DNA of 64,000 bases from Lactuca virosa. Its lineage: Eukaryota > Streptophyta > Magnoliopsida > Asterales > Asteraceae. The position numbers and the translations under genes are program-made. How positions within the stretch are numbered: the first letter of the stretch is position 1; every line of letters starts with the position of its first letter. Of the stretch, positions 22,601 through 34,122 are shown piece by piece. The stretch lies in the NCBI GenBank assembly GCA_928212115.1, contig CAKMRJ010003334.1:98577663-98641662 (forward strand). The letters are read 5' to 3'. Below the pieces are notes generated by a model. The model worked only from the letters and a program-made list of their open reading frames with translations, was not told the origin of the DNA and made no database searches.

Positions 22601-23441
22601 TAAAAGGTGTTTTATTTATACTCAAAGGTTTGGGACCATATAGGATTAGTATTATTCTTGTGTTTCACTTTGCATGTTTTGACTTCCTGAATAATTAAAT
22701 TGGTTCAGAACAATCAAATTATTCGAATGGACCACAGTCGTTCATATGTTGGAAGTAGGTATGAATGACGACTGTCGTGAATTGGTGTGTGGATTGTCTA
22801 AAGTGTATTAGACATAAGCAAATGTTTGCTGCAACGTTCATGAGTGCTTATGAATATGATTTGAGCATTGGATTAAACCCACGCTCACTTGGATCACTTC
22901 ATGGATTTTATCACGAGTGATTGGTGAGACGATAATATCTTATATTCTTGAAACCGATATGTGTGATTTGTATCTTACGAGTCGGTTACACATTGATAAT
23001 ATGTAAACGCACCAGTAACTTGGTGTTATAAAACATATTGTTGTGTGTGATTCGGTGAGTGAGTGCAAGCAAGCATTGAGTCGAAGTTTATCCGTTCCTT
23101 TTACCCAAAGTAGGATAAAAGTGATATCTGTGGGCCCCTCGATGATTTAGTGATGACACCTAAGCGCTTGGCCAAGTCGGGACTAATTTGATGTGTTCAA
23201 TTGTAGTCTGTTGTCAGTCGTCATAAATCGGAAATCGGGAAACAACACATAGACAGAGAGAATGATTTAAATCCATGTCTCAGTCTATACGATATCTAGA
23301 ATGGAGGAATATATGATCCCTTATCTAAAGGACACGCTTCTGATAGGATCAGAGTTGACAGCGGTTTTTGAAAGCTACGATTGCAGATCAGGATCTGAAG
23401 TCATACGCAGAATAGTTATTAGACTTATCCAAGTGGGAGAC
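19660..23441 (+). other. Non-coding region replacing pol in the gag-only copia element
   Basis: No pol motif appears in any frame over 3.8 kb. Internal echoes are visible: a phrase of about 45 bp built around TTACGGCATCCCT occurs near 21311 and 21802, with the core also at 18842. Sentences such as GTGGGAGCATAA(G/A)TGTT(A/G)TGCTT occur twice near 21535 and 21580. A short frame at 20215-20400 is not recognised. Confidence 0.7.
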
Positions 23442-24243
23442 TGTTGGATTAGTGTCTAAGTCCATAACTATTTTGGTATGTACTTGACCCGATGGTGCAT
23501 GGTCCTTTTGGGTTGCCTTCACCAAAGCAACTTGATAGGATGAACTATGGAGAGAAAGGATTAATTATGATTTATTAATATATTATGAGAATAATATATT
23601 AAAGGAGAAATCATATTGTTTAATTAATATTAGTCAAGAATTAATTGATAATTAATTTTGTGGCTAAAAGAGATTAATTAAACTTAAGGGACTGGAACTG
23701 TAATTATAAGATAATTGCATTTGGGCTATGGATCACCTTGGAATAATAGGTTGGACGAATTCTATGGGGAAACCCATTAGAAATCGTCCGAGGGATATTC
23801 TAAAAGGGTCCATGGGCTGCTTAGGGCTTAAGCAGTCAAATTAGGGTTTCCTAGTTGAAAACCCTAATAGCTTACATGTATATATAGTACCCTTAAGCCC
23901 CAAAAACGTGGCTAAGAGTTCCACTAGGGTTTCCACACGTTTTGGGCAGCCTCCTATTTCCTTATTCTTCATCCTCTTGCTCTTGGTGTTTGTGAGCCAT
24001 TAGAGGAGTGACACTTGTGACTCTAAGCTTTCTAAAGCCATTACAAGGAGGATTTGAGCTTGTTATTGCTACATAACAATTAAGGTATGATCTAAACCCT
24101 AATTCATATGTTAATATTGATTATCACATGCTAGATCTAGGGTTTAAAGTCTTGGATGAATTGCATGTACAATAGAGAAACCTAGATCCAAGCATTAGGG
24201 TTTATATGAGCACATAGGATGTTCTTATGGCCTAAACCCATTA
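23442..24243 (+). repeat. 3' LTR of the gag-only copia element
   Basis: 802 bp, about six substitutions from the 5' LTR by eye, clustered at 23757-24060. It is preceded by AAGTGGGAGAC and followed by the TTAAT duplication. Confidence 0.9.
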
Positions 24244-24248
24244 TTAAT

Positions 24249-25251
24249 ATCTATAAAGTGGTGTTGTACATTCAAATTATGTTTGATGAAATAATAACAC
24301 CTTTGGAGGAAGTTGTGTGTTTAAAGTACATTCGGACGAGATGAATGTTTTGGTGTAATCCATGAAGTTGTTCCACCGCTGACCAGATTGAAGCAGTGAT
24401 TGCTTACAGAATTAGAAAAGCTGAAGACGGTGATAAATACTTCGACAATATTGAAATTGATTTTGTGCAAGACTTAGAAGAATTCAATGAAGATCAAAGG
24501 AAAGGCTAAAAAAGTTTTCAGACTCAGTAGGCCAAGACCTTGCCTAACATTGTGATGTAGTATGCAGTTTGAGTAGTATGGTAAGAGCTGATATGTAACC
24601 CTATATAAGATTCTCAGACTTAGTATTTAATAATATCATATGACAATTGACTTCTATCACATCTTTATGAAAGTTCCATAGTGTGTTAAGCCGACTTTAA
24701 CATACATGATTAGGATGGTTGTGAAAGTTTGAATGACTTACTAGTTAGATTAAGGTAGAGTACATAGTTGAAGAAGATATACACTCATAGTGTTATATGA
24801 GAAGAGATGTTGCTGTTAGCAATGACAGAGAACCAAGTCGAAGCTAGTAGAACATGCTGAGATGCAGTTAAAATGCAGACTTCCTAGGATAGATTCCTAT
24901 GAAGTAGACTTAAAAGATGAACCTATGAGAAGAACATTTTCTCATATAAAGGAACGACGATGTCATGAAAGGATAATGAAATGAATAAATGTTCATGGTG
25001 ACTTGCATGAGTTAGAAGATGATACATATAGTTGGAAATCGTTTGTCTCCACACTACTAGGGTAAATTCTTGTATAGTGTGTCTTGTAAAGTAGACATTA
25101 CCCGAGAAAGAATTTATATGAAGAATTTGGAAGTGAAATTCCTATCGACCTAAGAAAAATATTAAGATATGTTAGATCGAGCTTATGCATAAAAAGAATT
25201 TTAGAAGGTGAATTTAAGAAATCCAAGATATGTTTGATAGAAACGTGAAAT
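24249..25251 (+). other. Second gypsy internal region, part 2, truncated
   Basis: Resumes the collinearity with gypsy copy A (from about 9465 to 11561), without the fold-back composite. Similarity stops sharply at 25251, where minus-strand copia sequence begins. It is non-coding. Confidence 0.9.
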
Positions 25252-27756
25252 AGAACATTCTCAATCTCTCTCACTCAATCCTGATGATAGTCTTTGGATC
25301 ATCATTCGGATGAAGCAGAGCGAATTTGATGTAGTATTTTCCGTGTGGAGAGATTAGAAGATTGATTTGGTCAGAGTCTTGAGTGGGAAGATCGAAGTAC
25401 ATGAAAGGGACAATGTCGAGATCATGAATGCTCCCTTCTTGGAAGAGGGGGGGGGGGATATGCCCAGCAACAGATTCAGATTATCTTTCAAAGCTTGAAT
25501 CCTGATGCTTTCTTCCAATGATTGATCTATCTGCTCTTGGGACCAGACTTCAGACTTTCTGAAGGTCCTTTTAGGGCTGTTTGGTTCGGAAGCAATTTTC
25601 TTCCCTTTGTCTTGTGGTGGCTTGTTTATGTCAGCAATGACTTGTTGTATCGTTTCTGAAATTATGAATTCAGGAGAAGGAGTGATCAGTGGCTCTTCAG
25701 GGAGATCATCCAGTTTCTGAGAAGAAGAACCTTCATCGATCGGAATGATTCTCGGAGATGGAATTGGAGGCAGCATGGATTGTGTAGCTCGGAAGGCATC
25801 AACAATGATCTTTTTCTTGATCTTTGCAATTTCACGAATTCTTTGGAGCACATCTGCCAAGGATGATGGCCAAGAAACAACAGACCATATCCTCTTCTCT
25901 TCTTCCGAAAGAACCTTTGCTAGATATTCCCTAGGAGCTTGAAGTCCTACAACAACATTCTTGCTTTGATCTTCATATTCTTCATCATCTTCATCGTCTT
26001 TTGCAGGAGGGTCCATGGATTCAACCTGGATCAAGTCTTCATCATCATATTCATCTCAGAGAGTAAATTCTGAGGCAGGTTTCCATTGGATTATTCTACC
26101 CCTGTGACTAGGTCCTTTCCCCCTCTTGCGTCGGAAGGCCCAGCATCCGAGTCAAGTATGGCACTGGCTTGGAATTTTGTTAATCATTCGAATATTCTAT
26201 GAAAACTCATGGTGATTTGTTTAGAGTGAGCATCATACGCTTCAGCAGTGGGCTCTTGGGCTTTGAGGTGATCAAACAGAGAGCCCAAAATTGAGAGCAT
26301 TTCATCGAATCTGTTGTTCAGAACATCGGCAATGTTCCAACAAGTTCGGAGCAGTTTGATAAGGAACTATTGCATAATTAAGTTCAGTTCATCCTTCTTC
26401 TTAATCTCCTTCTCCAACAATTGGATTTTTTTTCATGACGCACATGAGTTTGTTTGATCAATTCATTGGTTGCACTAATCATGTTGTCGTGAATTTTGAC
26501 CATGGTAGTGGTGGTGCAGATGTGGTGATCAAGGCTATCATTTTACTTTTGTTCAACTTCCTCCAAGGTATGCTTGAAATGGAGAGAGATAAGCTGATCG
26601 AGTTGATTGGATCTTTCGACGTCCAAGGGCCCAACTACTTTAATCTCGGAAAGAGATTTAAGAATAACATCAAGTTTAGAGTCGAGGCTGGTAACTTTCT
26701 AATCACACTTTAAATCGAGTTGAGCCACCATCTATTCAAGAGAATCGACCTTGGAGAAAACACTTACCACATTATCTCGGAGTTCTAGCAGGGCAAACAG
26801 ATGCATGGAGTTTTTGTCTGAGGAATCGGTGTCGGAGGTAGAACTCTCAAACTTGTTATTGTTATCATCACCATCTTTGTCATTATGTGGTTATAAAGGA
26901 GAGGGATTGTTCTCGGTTTTGTTGCCTTGATTGGGATTCGTTTCAGTTTTATTTTCTTGAGTGCCTTGAACTTTGGCATCAATTTGTATTTCTTCTTCTT
27001 CTTGTTCCGAGGAGGATAAGGAGAGGCCAAAATCGTGAACTGACTTGGAAGAGGATGGTTTCTGCAAAGACTTGAAAGCTGAAAAGATTAGAAGAACACC
27101 AACTAAAGCACTATCGTCATCAAACATGAATTCTGTGGAATGATCTTCATCGGAAGGAGGTTGGAAAGCTTCATCATGTGGAGACTTCGGAGGAGAATCA
27201 TCCGAAATGATTGTTGTATCATGAACTTTTCCTGTAGCTGCAGTCTTTCCTGGAGTGGAAGAGATAAACTCTTGATCTGTTTCTTCATCAGTTGGAGTGG
27301 TAAATGGAAGATTGCTTTGGATGGACCTTCGACGCATGGAGATAAGAGTGTACTCCACTTGAGCTCTTGTCAGCTTCGGATGACGAGTGTGTTCCTAGTC
27401 AACAAAATCATTCCATTGTTCGTCAGCAGTACCTGGTCGTCCTTTACCTGAACTAGGTATCAGACCAGTTGGGGCTTTTGAAGTCCGAGGGACAACTACA
27501 GCTTCCGAAAGCTTGGGATCCGAGGCAGGGGCCCCAGATTGTGCGTGTGTAGAAGAAAGAGAGATGTTAGAAGAGACACGTGGGTATGTTCCTGGGGGCT
27601 TCAAGGAACTTTGTTCAACACCTGCACCATCTTTTTGGGAAGATGGTGGTGGATTATGTGCAGACTCTCCGTAAGTATGTGCTTGTGTTTTTGAAACTCC
27701 GAAGGGTACTTCGGAAGAGTGGACGAGTGGGGTTATCGGATGTCCAGAGTCAGAAG
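25252..27756 (-). mobile_element. E2 (SIRE/Maximus-like copia), 3' portion
   Basis: Minus-strand continuation of the element whose 5' portion is at 40427-49371; E1 separates the two. It holds the C-terminal half of E2's env-like frame. No 3' LTR follows: at 25251/25252 the sequence passes directly into gypsy DNA, so the E2 end has been deleted. Confidence 0.8.
25275..27756 (-). pseudogene. E2 env-like reading frame, C-terminal part
   Basis: Open stretches at 27604-27395, 27358-26891 and 26034-25354 encode a Ser/Pro/Glu-rich protein with long acidic and low-complexity segments and no enzyme motif. Several stops and frameshifts separate them. An 11-G run at 25447-25457 marks one frameshift; beyond it the frame continues to a stop near 25277. 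The position after pol matches the extra frame of SIRE/Maximus copia elements, which is called env-like by location only. I see no signal peptide or membrane anchor in these stretches. Confidence 0.6.
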
Positions 27757-28055
27757 TGTTAGGATTAATATCCTTAATGATCGATTAGATTCAAGAACAA
27801 GTAAATCAAGAACACAATGAAGATTCAAGAATGTCGAATGATTAAATGTCACGCCTCAGAAGAATTTGATAAGGAATTGCTACTGTAGAGGAGTGATTAG
27901 GGTTACAGCGTAATAATCAAACGTTTTCTAAAATACGATGCATGCATGTATCTTTAATACTCTAACCCTAGAGCTAATAATGAGTGGACAGGCCCAACTC
28001 GATAATACAAAAGACTAAGTAAAAGGCCCAATGACGCAACATCTAATACCCAACA
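27757..28055 (-). repeat. 3' LTR of E1
   Basis: On the minus strand it reads TGTTGGGTATTAGATG to GGATTAATCCTAACA-like ends (TG...CA), 299 bp. The inner neighbour is the purine tract. Confidence 0.95.
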
Positions 28056-28073
28056 ATCTCCCCCTTTGCGTCA
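28056..28073 (-). promoter_or_regulatory. Polypurine tract of E1
   Basis: The plus strand reads ATCTCCCCCTTTGCGTC; the complement GCAAAGGGGGAGAT abuts the 3' LTR. Confidence 0.85.
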
Positions 28074-28090
28074 AATGAGGCACGAAACCA

Positions 28091-31000
28091 TTAGCCTTGG
28101 ATTCGCTTCTGCACTTCATACACCTTCGGAATGATAGCATACATTGTCTGGCTAATCTCAATGTACCATAGAACCATATCTGAGAAGCACTTGAGGTCAT
28201 CCTTGCTGCTGCCTTTGTATTTGCCCACCAGGTCCAAAATAAACTCAAGGAAGGATGTGGTATAAAGATGCTTATCAGAAAGAAAGAAGCATCCTTTGCG
28301 AAAGTCTGCTCCAGTTCGTTCCCTAGCAGAATAAACCACGAACCATTCTCCACTATAAATCTTCCCTGGCTTCATCTTTTCAAAATCCTTAGGAGTTTCC
28401 TTGCGAACAACTGAAGGCTTCTTTCGCAGCACAGCAGCAACCTCAACATCCATCTCCCCAATCTCCTGAACATATGACTTTATCATTTGCTTGAGATGAG
28501 TCATGACAGGTTCGTATTTTTCTTTGTCCTTCAGCAACATGTTGTAAAGAACGAACCAGTCATTGGGGTTAAGGCATGGTAAGTCTGTGAGAGTAAACTC
28601 GTAGCACTGGCTTGCTGAACCTCTTGCAACTTTGAACTTCGCGTTCGGAAAGCTATCAGTCTCGATCGGTCCTGTAACTTTCACAGCGGTAGTTTTGCTC
28701 AACGACCAGGTTTCGTATTGTGGCTTCATATGCTTTAGATAAAACGAGAATATCATATGATCAACCCCGCTGTCTGTGAATGGAGCGTTCGCCACTTTAA
28801 CAAAAGAACGGAACCTGAAAGCTTTTTGAGTGATTGGCAGATCCAGTTGCGAGTCTCATGTGTTCTGAAGATCGAACGATACTACTGGATCTAACCAATA
28901 CTGGCTTGGAAGATCAACAACATCACGCTGGATTCGCTTCAAGGTCCATTTGGGGAACAAGAGCTTTTTGCTCTGAAGAGTAGCATGTGCCTCTTTCTTA
29001 GACCTTTCCTTTTCTTCAGCCTCACAGATGATTTGCTGGTGCTCATCCAGTTCAGCTTCACGAACTTCTCGCCTTATAAGTTCTTCTTCATCAGGCACTT
29101 CTTCTTCTTCTTCATTATCAAGAATTGGGTCGTCACTGAACAATTTTTCCTTGCCCTTGGGTTCTTTCTTGACAACGGGATTGACAGGAGCTTTGGGTTC
29201 TTCTTTTCGTGATCCACCAGCCACACCTTCTCCCCTTGTTTCGGATGAAAGGATTGATCAGAAACACCTTCAAGGCAGTGAATCATTGGGAAGACTGGCC
29301 TTAACTTTTCTGCCAGATGCTTACGCATTGTGATGGTGATCATGGAGTCCATGGTCTCAATGATATCCGAGAGCATGCCAGTAACATCAGTTATACAGCT
29401 TTGCATGACTGCCCTGTCAGATAACAGATCATTGACCTGCTTCTTCGAAGCTTCCAGTTTGGTGCTTAACACCTTTGCTTCTTCTGACTTGAGTACGAGA
29501 GAGTCCTTGATGGTACTCTCCTTTATCAGTACGTCTTTAAGCTGTAAAATATGAGAGGAGATAGTTGCTTGAAATGTTTCATGGTCAGTTTTCAGACCAG
29601 TGCGAATCTCTTGCAGCTTCGTCTTCTCAGTTTTGAAGAGAGAGCCCAGACTCTTCAACGCTTCATTGGCTGACGTAGTGTTGGAGTTGAAATTAGTTTG
29701 AAAGTTCTCCATGAAATCAGTAGTTTCATCAATTAGTTTATCGACTTTTTCGGTCGTGGATTTGCAAACCTCAGCAGAATCGGCGACATCCTTGTTCACT
29801 TTGTCAGCATTGGCTGTATGCTCCTTCGAGATTTGATCAAAGAGTGAATCTACCACGACTTTAGCATATGCATCAGAAGAGGAAGCCTTGGCAGAGAGAA
29901 TTAGTTTGTCAATCTTTTCATGAAGGGACTGAAGTTGCCCTTTCGTAACCTGTACCTCATCTTCACTCTCAGTCTGGATTTGGAAGGGACTGTAAGTAAA
30001 CCCCCCAAGATCTTCATCTTCATCATCACCAAAGACCATACTGGGTCATCGCGGTTAATAGGAGAAACAAGAGGTGAAATATGGGTGGAGAAACTTGAAG
30101 TTTGAGCCCCCGTATCAGATACGTTGACTGAAACGAAAGGTGGGGTTGAGGTAGGAGGAGGAACTATGGAATCAGTGAACAGTGGGATGGAGAAAGGAAT
30201 GCTGGTTTGTTGTTGTGAAGAGACTGGAGGAGGGCATGGAGCAATGGTAATTGGGATAGAAGTGGTTTTAGGGGAAGGAGGTGGAGAAGGAATAGAATCA
30301 TTGAAAGTTGGAGTTACCTTAGGATTGGATGTCTCCTCTATATTGTGAATGATTTCATGTTCGTTGCGAGCAGTATCGTCCTCCTCGTTGCGAATGTCTG
30401 ACGGAGTGTCAGACTCCGAACCTTCGCTTTCGCTGGGTGTGGGAGCCTTTCGTTTGCGAGCCGGTTGCTTTCGCCTTTTGGGAGCAGCAGTAGAAGTTGT
30501 TGTTTGTGCCTTTCGTTTGGAAGGTGGTTTCATAGTGACAAATGGTCCTTCCTTGTCAGTAGATTTCTTTTCTCCCTTCTTCGAACCTTTTGCCCTCCCT
30601 TTTTGGGTTTATCCGCCTCAGTAAGAGTAGCTTTCATTTCGTCCGTTAACTCACGAGGCTCAGATGGAATCAACTTCCTGTATCCCTCCAAGATTTTGCT
30701 GGAAGGAGGCACATCTCTAAACATGGCTTCTGGGATTGCGCCAATAAAGGAAAACTTGGAAGCATCTGAAATGATAATTTCAGTAGTGTGAAAAGTGGAG
30801 ATTGAGGCCATCAAGGTGTTTTTCATTACTGGGATCTGGTGCTTTTCAATGGAATGATTGACGATGAGAGTCCAGAAACGTGCACAGGAAATCTCACTGT
30901 GACGTGTGGTGGAGAGAGTGCTCTGAACAACTTGAGCCTATAGAATTGAACCATAGTCGATGTTTGAACCAGTGTAGAGACCGTAGAGAATGGCCATGAA

Positions 31001-31525
31001 AAGTTTGCTAGCACAGTCTGATCCGGTGACCTTTTCAGAGAACCCCTTAAACAGTAGGGTGAAGAGCCCATTCCACTATGGAGGCAAATTGGGTTTTCTA
31101 AACTTGGATACGACAATTAGGGTTTCATTGTAACCCATTTGGTAAAACATCTCGAGAAGAGCGGCACTAGACACCGACTCTGGGTTGACCATATCATCAG
31201 ATTGAGGGAGTTGAAGGAGAGAACAAAATCGAGATTTTATGATTGAGGTCTTACGGTCATGGATCTCGAACGTGATTCTTTGTTCTTCCTTGATTTAGTT
31301 TGCTGATGAGTAAGCTTTAGACAACAGTGAGAGAGGAACGTTCTCCATTCGTAAAAGAGCGATTTTGAGAGGAGAATACTTGAGGCACTCGATCATGGGT
31401 AGCATAAAGCTATCATACTTGACTGGATCAAGATCAATCATTAGGTTTTGATATTGTTTGACATCCAGAAGATAGGAATGGGCTATTTGATCTTGAGCAG
31501 AGAAGTTTTCAGATGAACCCGCCAT
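28091..31525 (-). pseudogene. E1 env-like reading frame with coiled coil
   Basis: About 1,140 codons after pol, starting near 31525 (MAGSSENFSAQ). Order: an N-terminal globular part (31525-30650) broken by in-frame stops near 31295, 31078 and 30940; a basic and proline-rich middle (30533-30040; KRRKQPARKRK); a long heptad-rich, probably coiled-coil stretch (about 30000-29300); an acidic block (EEEEEVPDEEE, near 29110); and a conserved-looking C-terminal domain (28856-28091). At least three frameshifts (about 30600, 30040 and 29230) separate the parts. Comparable frames in SIRE-type elements are called env-like from position; a role in cell entry is unproven and no clear fusion or anchor segment is visible. 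Confidence 0.7.
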
Positions 31526-33193
31526 TGATGAAACTTTAAGGAAGAAGATGAACAGTACTGCTTTGATCGCCAGAGAGTTTGAGAGTATTTTGAGAGTGGT
31601 AATGAAGAATGAGTCGTCAAAACCCTTTTATATCGTTTGATTTGTGAGATAAATCCGGAGAGAGAGAAAGCATCGGTTACTGAAATGTCTCTTGAAAAAG
31701 CGCGATTTGACAACTGTAGGTGTCAGTTCCTTACGTCATGCGGCGATAAAGTAGCTGTCGATTCAAATTCACGCGCCCATTTGAATTCTTATCAATAGGA
31801 AATGTCGCGTCAGCTTTGCCCTTTCGCAGTTGAGAGCGATTACACTCGACTAGCTTAGAAACGAATGTCATTGATTAAACTGCGAACCTGAAACAAACAT
31901 AAGTACCACGAACCAGACTTTTTGAAAATCACAAGGATCTTCGTGCAAGAGTGTTAAAGATAAATAAATAAAACACTGTTATGTGGGATTTTGTGATGTC
32001 TCAGTAAAGACATAAAACCGTGGATCCCGGGCAAAGATCTCTTCCTTCAAAGTCAAGAGAGACTAAGAAGTGTCTGTGTGGTTTCCCGTTGAAATACGAT
32101 CAAGTGTTTGACAAGAAACATTAAAAGGCATCTTTAATTAAGGCTTAACGAGTGACTATTTCTCCAACCAAACAACGAACTTGATATAAGTGCGAATGTT
32201 GGACGAAGTACTCGTGTGACCAGTGTAGTCAGTTGAACGAGTAGGTTTGGAATTATTTAGGTGACAAGATTTAACTTTGAAATCTCAAAAAAAAAAAAAA
32301 ACTGGACCTTATGGGTAGAAGTTACTTGAATTGAGAACACTTCATAAAGATCTCGCAAAAGAAAAAGAGATTCCTTGATACAGACCACAAAAGTGGCTTT
32401 CGTTAATTCCATGGTGAAAATCTAGAACTTTTAATTGTTCACCATCAATTCATGTAAGTGTGTTGGATTTGGGGTTTCACTCAGTTCGTGGTGAACGAAA
32501 CTAAGATCATTAACACAAAAGTTGTGTAACCATAAACCTCAGTGGTATAGATGAGAGTCTCAAGGGTTACATTTGTGAGTGTGAAGGCAATGGAGAAATG
32601 TGAAGAGGGTTCCAAAGAAGCGAATGTACCTCTGCTAAATGAAAGTGACTAAGCAAATAACTCTTAACTCAAAGTGAGAAGAGTAAGGTAGCTCATGACG
32701 AATGTGAATTTAACAGCCTGGTTGGGAAGAAACGAATGGTAGATTCGATTCATTAAGGCTTCACATCAATTCAATCGAGGCTTTGGACAACATACATCAG
32801 CATGCTTCTAGGGACACTTAGCTAATACATAAATAAAGAATGTTATACCTGCACTATCACACGAATCTGTGCCTCCATGATTTGCTTAGGATATTTTTGG
32901 TATTTTTAGATTTGAGAAAATAAAAGAAATAAAAATAAACACAGACAAAATACTTTTGTATTTTGAAATTTTCCGAAAAAGAAATAAAAACAGAAAAGAT
33001 TTAAAGAGAAAACAGAGATAAGAGGTAATATACATAAAGTACAAAAGGATATTTGAAAATCTAAACCACCGATGAACAGTAGACTGCGAACTACTGCGAG
33101 CGTTCGCATTGATTCGCAGTGACAAAGTAGACTGCGAATGAACAGTGGACTACAAACCACTGCGAATGTTCGCACCGATTCGCAGGATAATCA
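31526..33193 (-). other. Non-coding spacer between RNase H and env-like frame of E1
   Basis: 1.7 kb without recognisable coding. An A-run is at 32287-32301 and a GCGAA-rich tandem repeat is at 33060-33190. In SIRE-type elements a similar untranslated interval separates pol from the extra frame and may carry a splice acceptor; none is demonstrable here. Confidence 0.6.
33060..33190. repeat. Two-unit GCGAA-rich tandem repeat
   Basis: Two diverged units of about 57-60 bp share GAACAGT(A/G)GACT, CTGCGA(G/A).GTTCGCA and GATTCGCAG. TTCGCA/TGCGAA words can pair with each other within and between units. Confidence 0.75.
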
Positions 33194-33970
33194 TTATGTA
33201 TGCGAAAGTGGTTTTGGAACAGATTCATCTTCCATCATTCCAAGGCGTTGAAGAATTCTATTGAAGGTTGTTTCAGGTAAGGCCTTTATGAATATGTCAG
33301 CCAATTGACCAGCGGATCTCACGAAATGAATTTCAACGTTACCGTCTTCTACATGATCCTTGATGAAATGATACCTCAATGTTATGTGTTTCGTATTTGA
33401 GTGTTGCACTGGGTTGTGACAAATGCGAATAGCACTTTTAGAGTCACAATATAGTGGGATTCGTTTCATGCTTAAGCCATAGTCACGAAGCTGACTTTGA
33501 ATCCAAATGACTTGAGATGTACATGAAGCAGCAACTATATATTCAGCTTCAGCTGTTGACAAGGACACACACGTTTGCTTCTTGGATTGCCAACTGATAA
33601 GTTTACCATCGAGAACTTGACATCCTCCAGTTGTCCTTTTTCTATCTAATCCACATCCTCCAAGATCAACATCTGAAAACGCTTGTACGAAGAAGCCTGA
33701 TTTCGCAGGATACCATATGCCAAGAGAGGAGGTTCGTTTCAAATATCTGAAGATATTCTTGACAGCCACCATATGAGGTTCGTGTGGATTTGCTTGGAAC
33801 CGAGCATAATAACAAACGGAAAACATAATATATGGTTTACTAGCTGTTAGATACATTAATGATCCTATCATTTGACGATAAAGGGTCATATCAGCACCTG
33901 GTTTTTCCAGAGATGGTGTCAGTTTCGTTCCGAATGCCATTGGAACCTTCACTTTGGAGTCTCCCACCAT
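33194..33970 (-). pseudogene. E1 pol: reverse transcriptase end and RNase H
   Basis: A 258-residue open frame. It begins in the thumb/connection (the RQMIGSLMYLTASKPYIMF block) and continues into RNase H. The RNase H signatures SDVDLGGC, STAEAEY and YCDSKSA supply the acidic metal-binding residues, and the ADIFIKALPE tail is typical of copia. The domain looks intact, but it is cut off from the rest of pol by the frameshift near 34158 and a stop upstream. Confidence 0.88.
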
Positions 33971-34122
33971 GCCAAACTTAGCCAGTAAGGTCTTTGTGTA
34001 TGCTTCCTAATTTATGAAAATGCCTTCTGGTCCCTGTCTTATATTCAATCCAAGGAAAAAGTTAATTGGACCCATGGAACTCATCTCAAATTTAGTCTCC
34101 ATCAACTTTCGGAATTCAGCTA

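Larger units (their letters stand above)
16519..24243 (+). mobile_element. Young gag-only copia element (TR-GAG-like), 7.7 kb
   Basis: 802-bp LTRs at both ends differ at only about six positions. The target duplication is TTAAT (16514-16518 and 24244-24248), and the unoccupied site is seen in gypsy copy A near 9455-9465. It has a perfect tRNA-Met primer-binding site, a purine tract AAGTGGGAGA before the 3' LTR, and one gag frame. No protease, integrase, reverse transcriptase or RNase H is recognisable in the 3.8 kb after gag. It therefore fits terminal-repeat elements that keep gag and must borrow pol from an autonomous relative. Confidence 0.9.
6582..25251 (+). mobile_element. Gypsy (chromovirus-like) complex: LTR, internal, LTR, truncated internal
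   Basis: Two long LTRs (6582-8871 and 14033-15930) each have a primer-binding site and internal sequence on their right. The first internal region (8872-14032) ends with protease, integrase and a polypurine tract. The second (15931-16518, resumed at 24249-25251 after a nested insertion) repeats the start of the first and stops abruptly at 25251. The middle LTR is therefore shared, as after recombination between elements. The order protease, reverse transcriptase, integrase marks Ty3/gypsy. Most of reverse transcriptase and RNase H is deleted, so the complex is non-autonomous. Confidence 0.85.

Noticed and set aside
28091..31525. Identification of the env-like frame as a true viral envelope gene
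   Set aside because: Position is the only support. No signal peptide, fusion segment or membrane anchor is evident, and the frame is broken.
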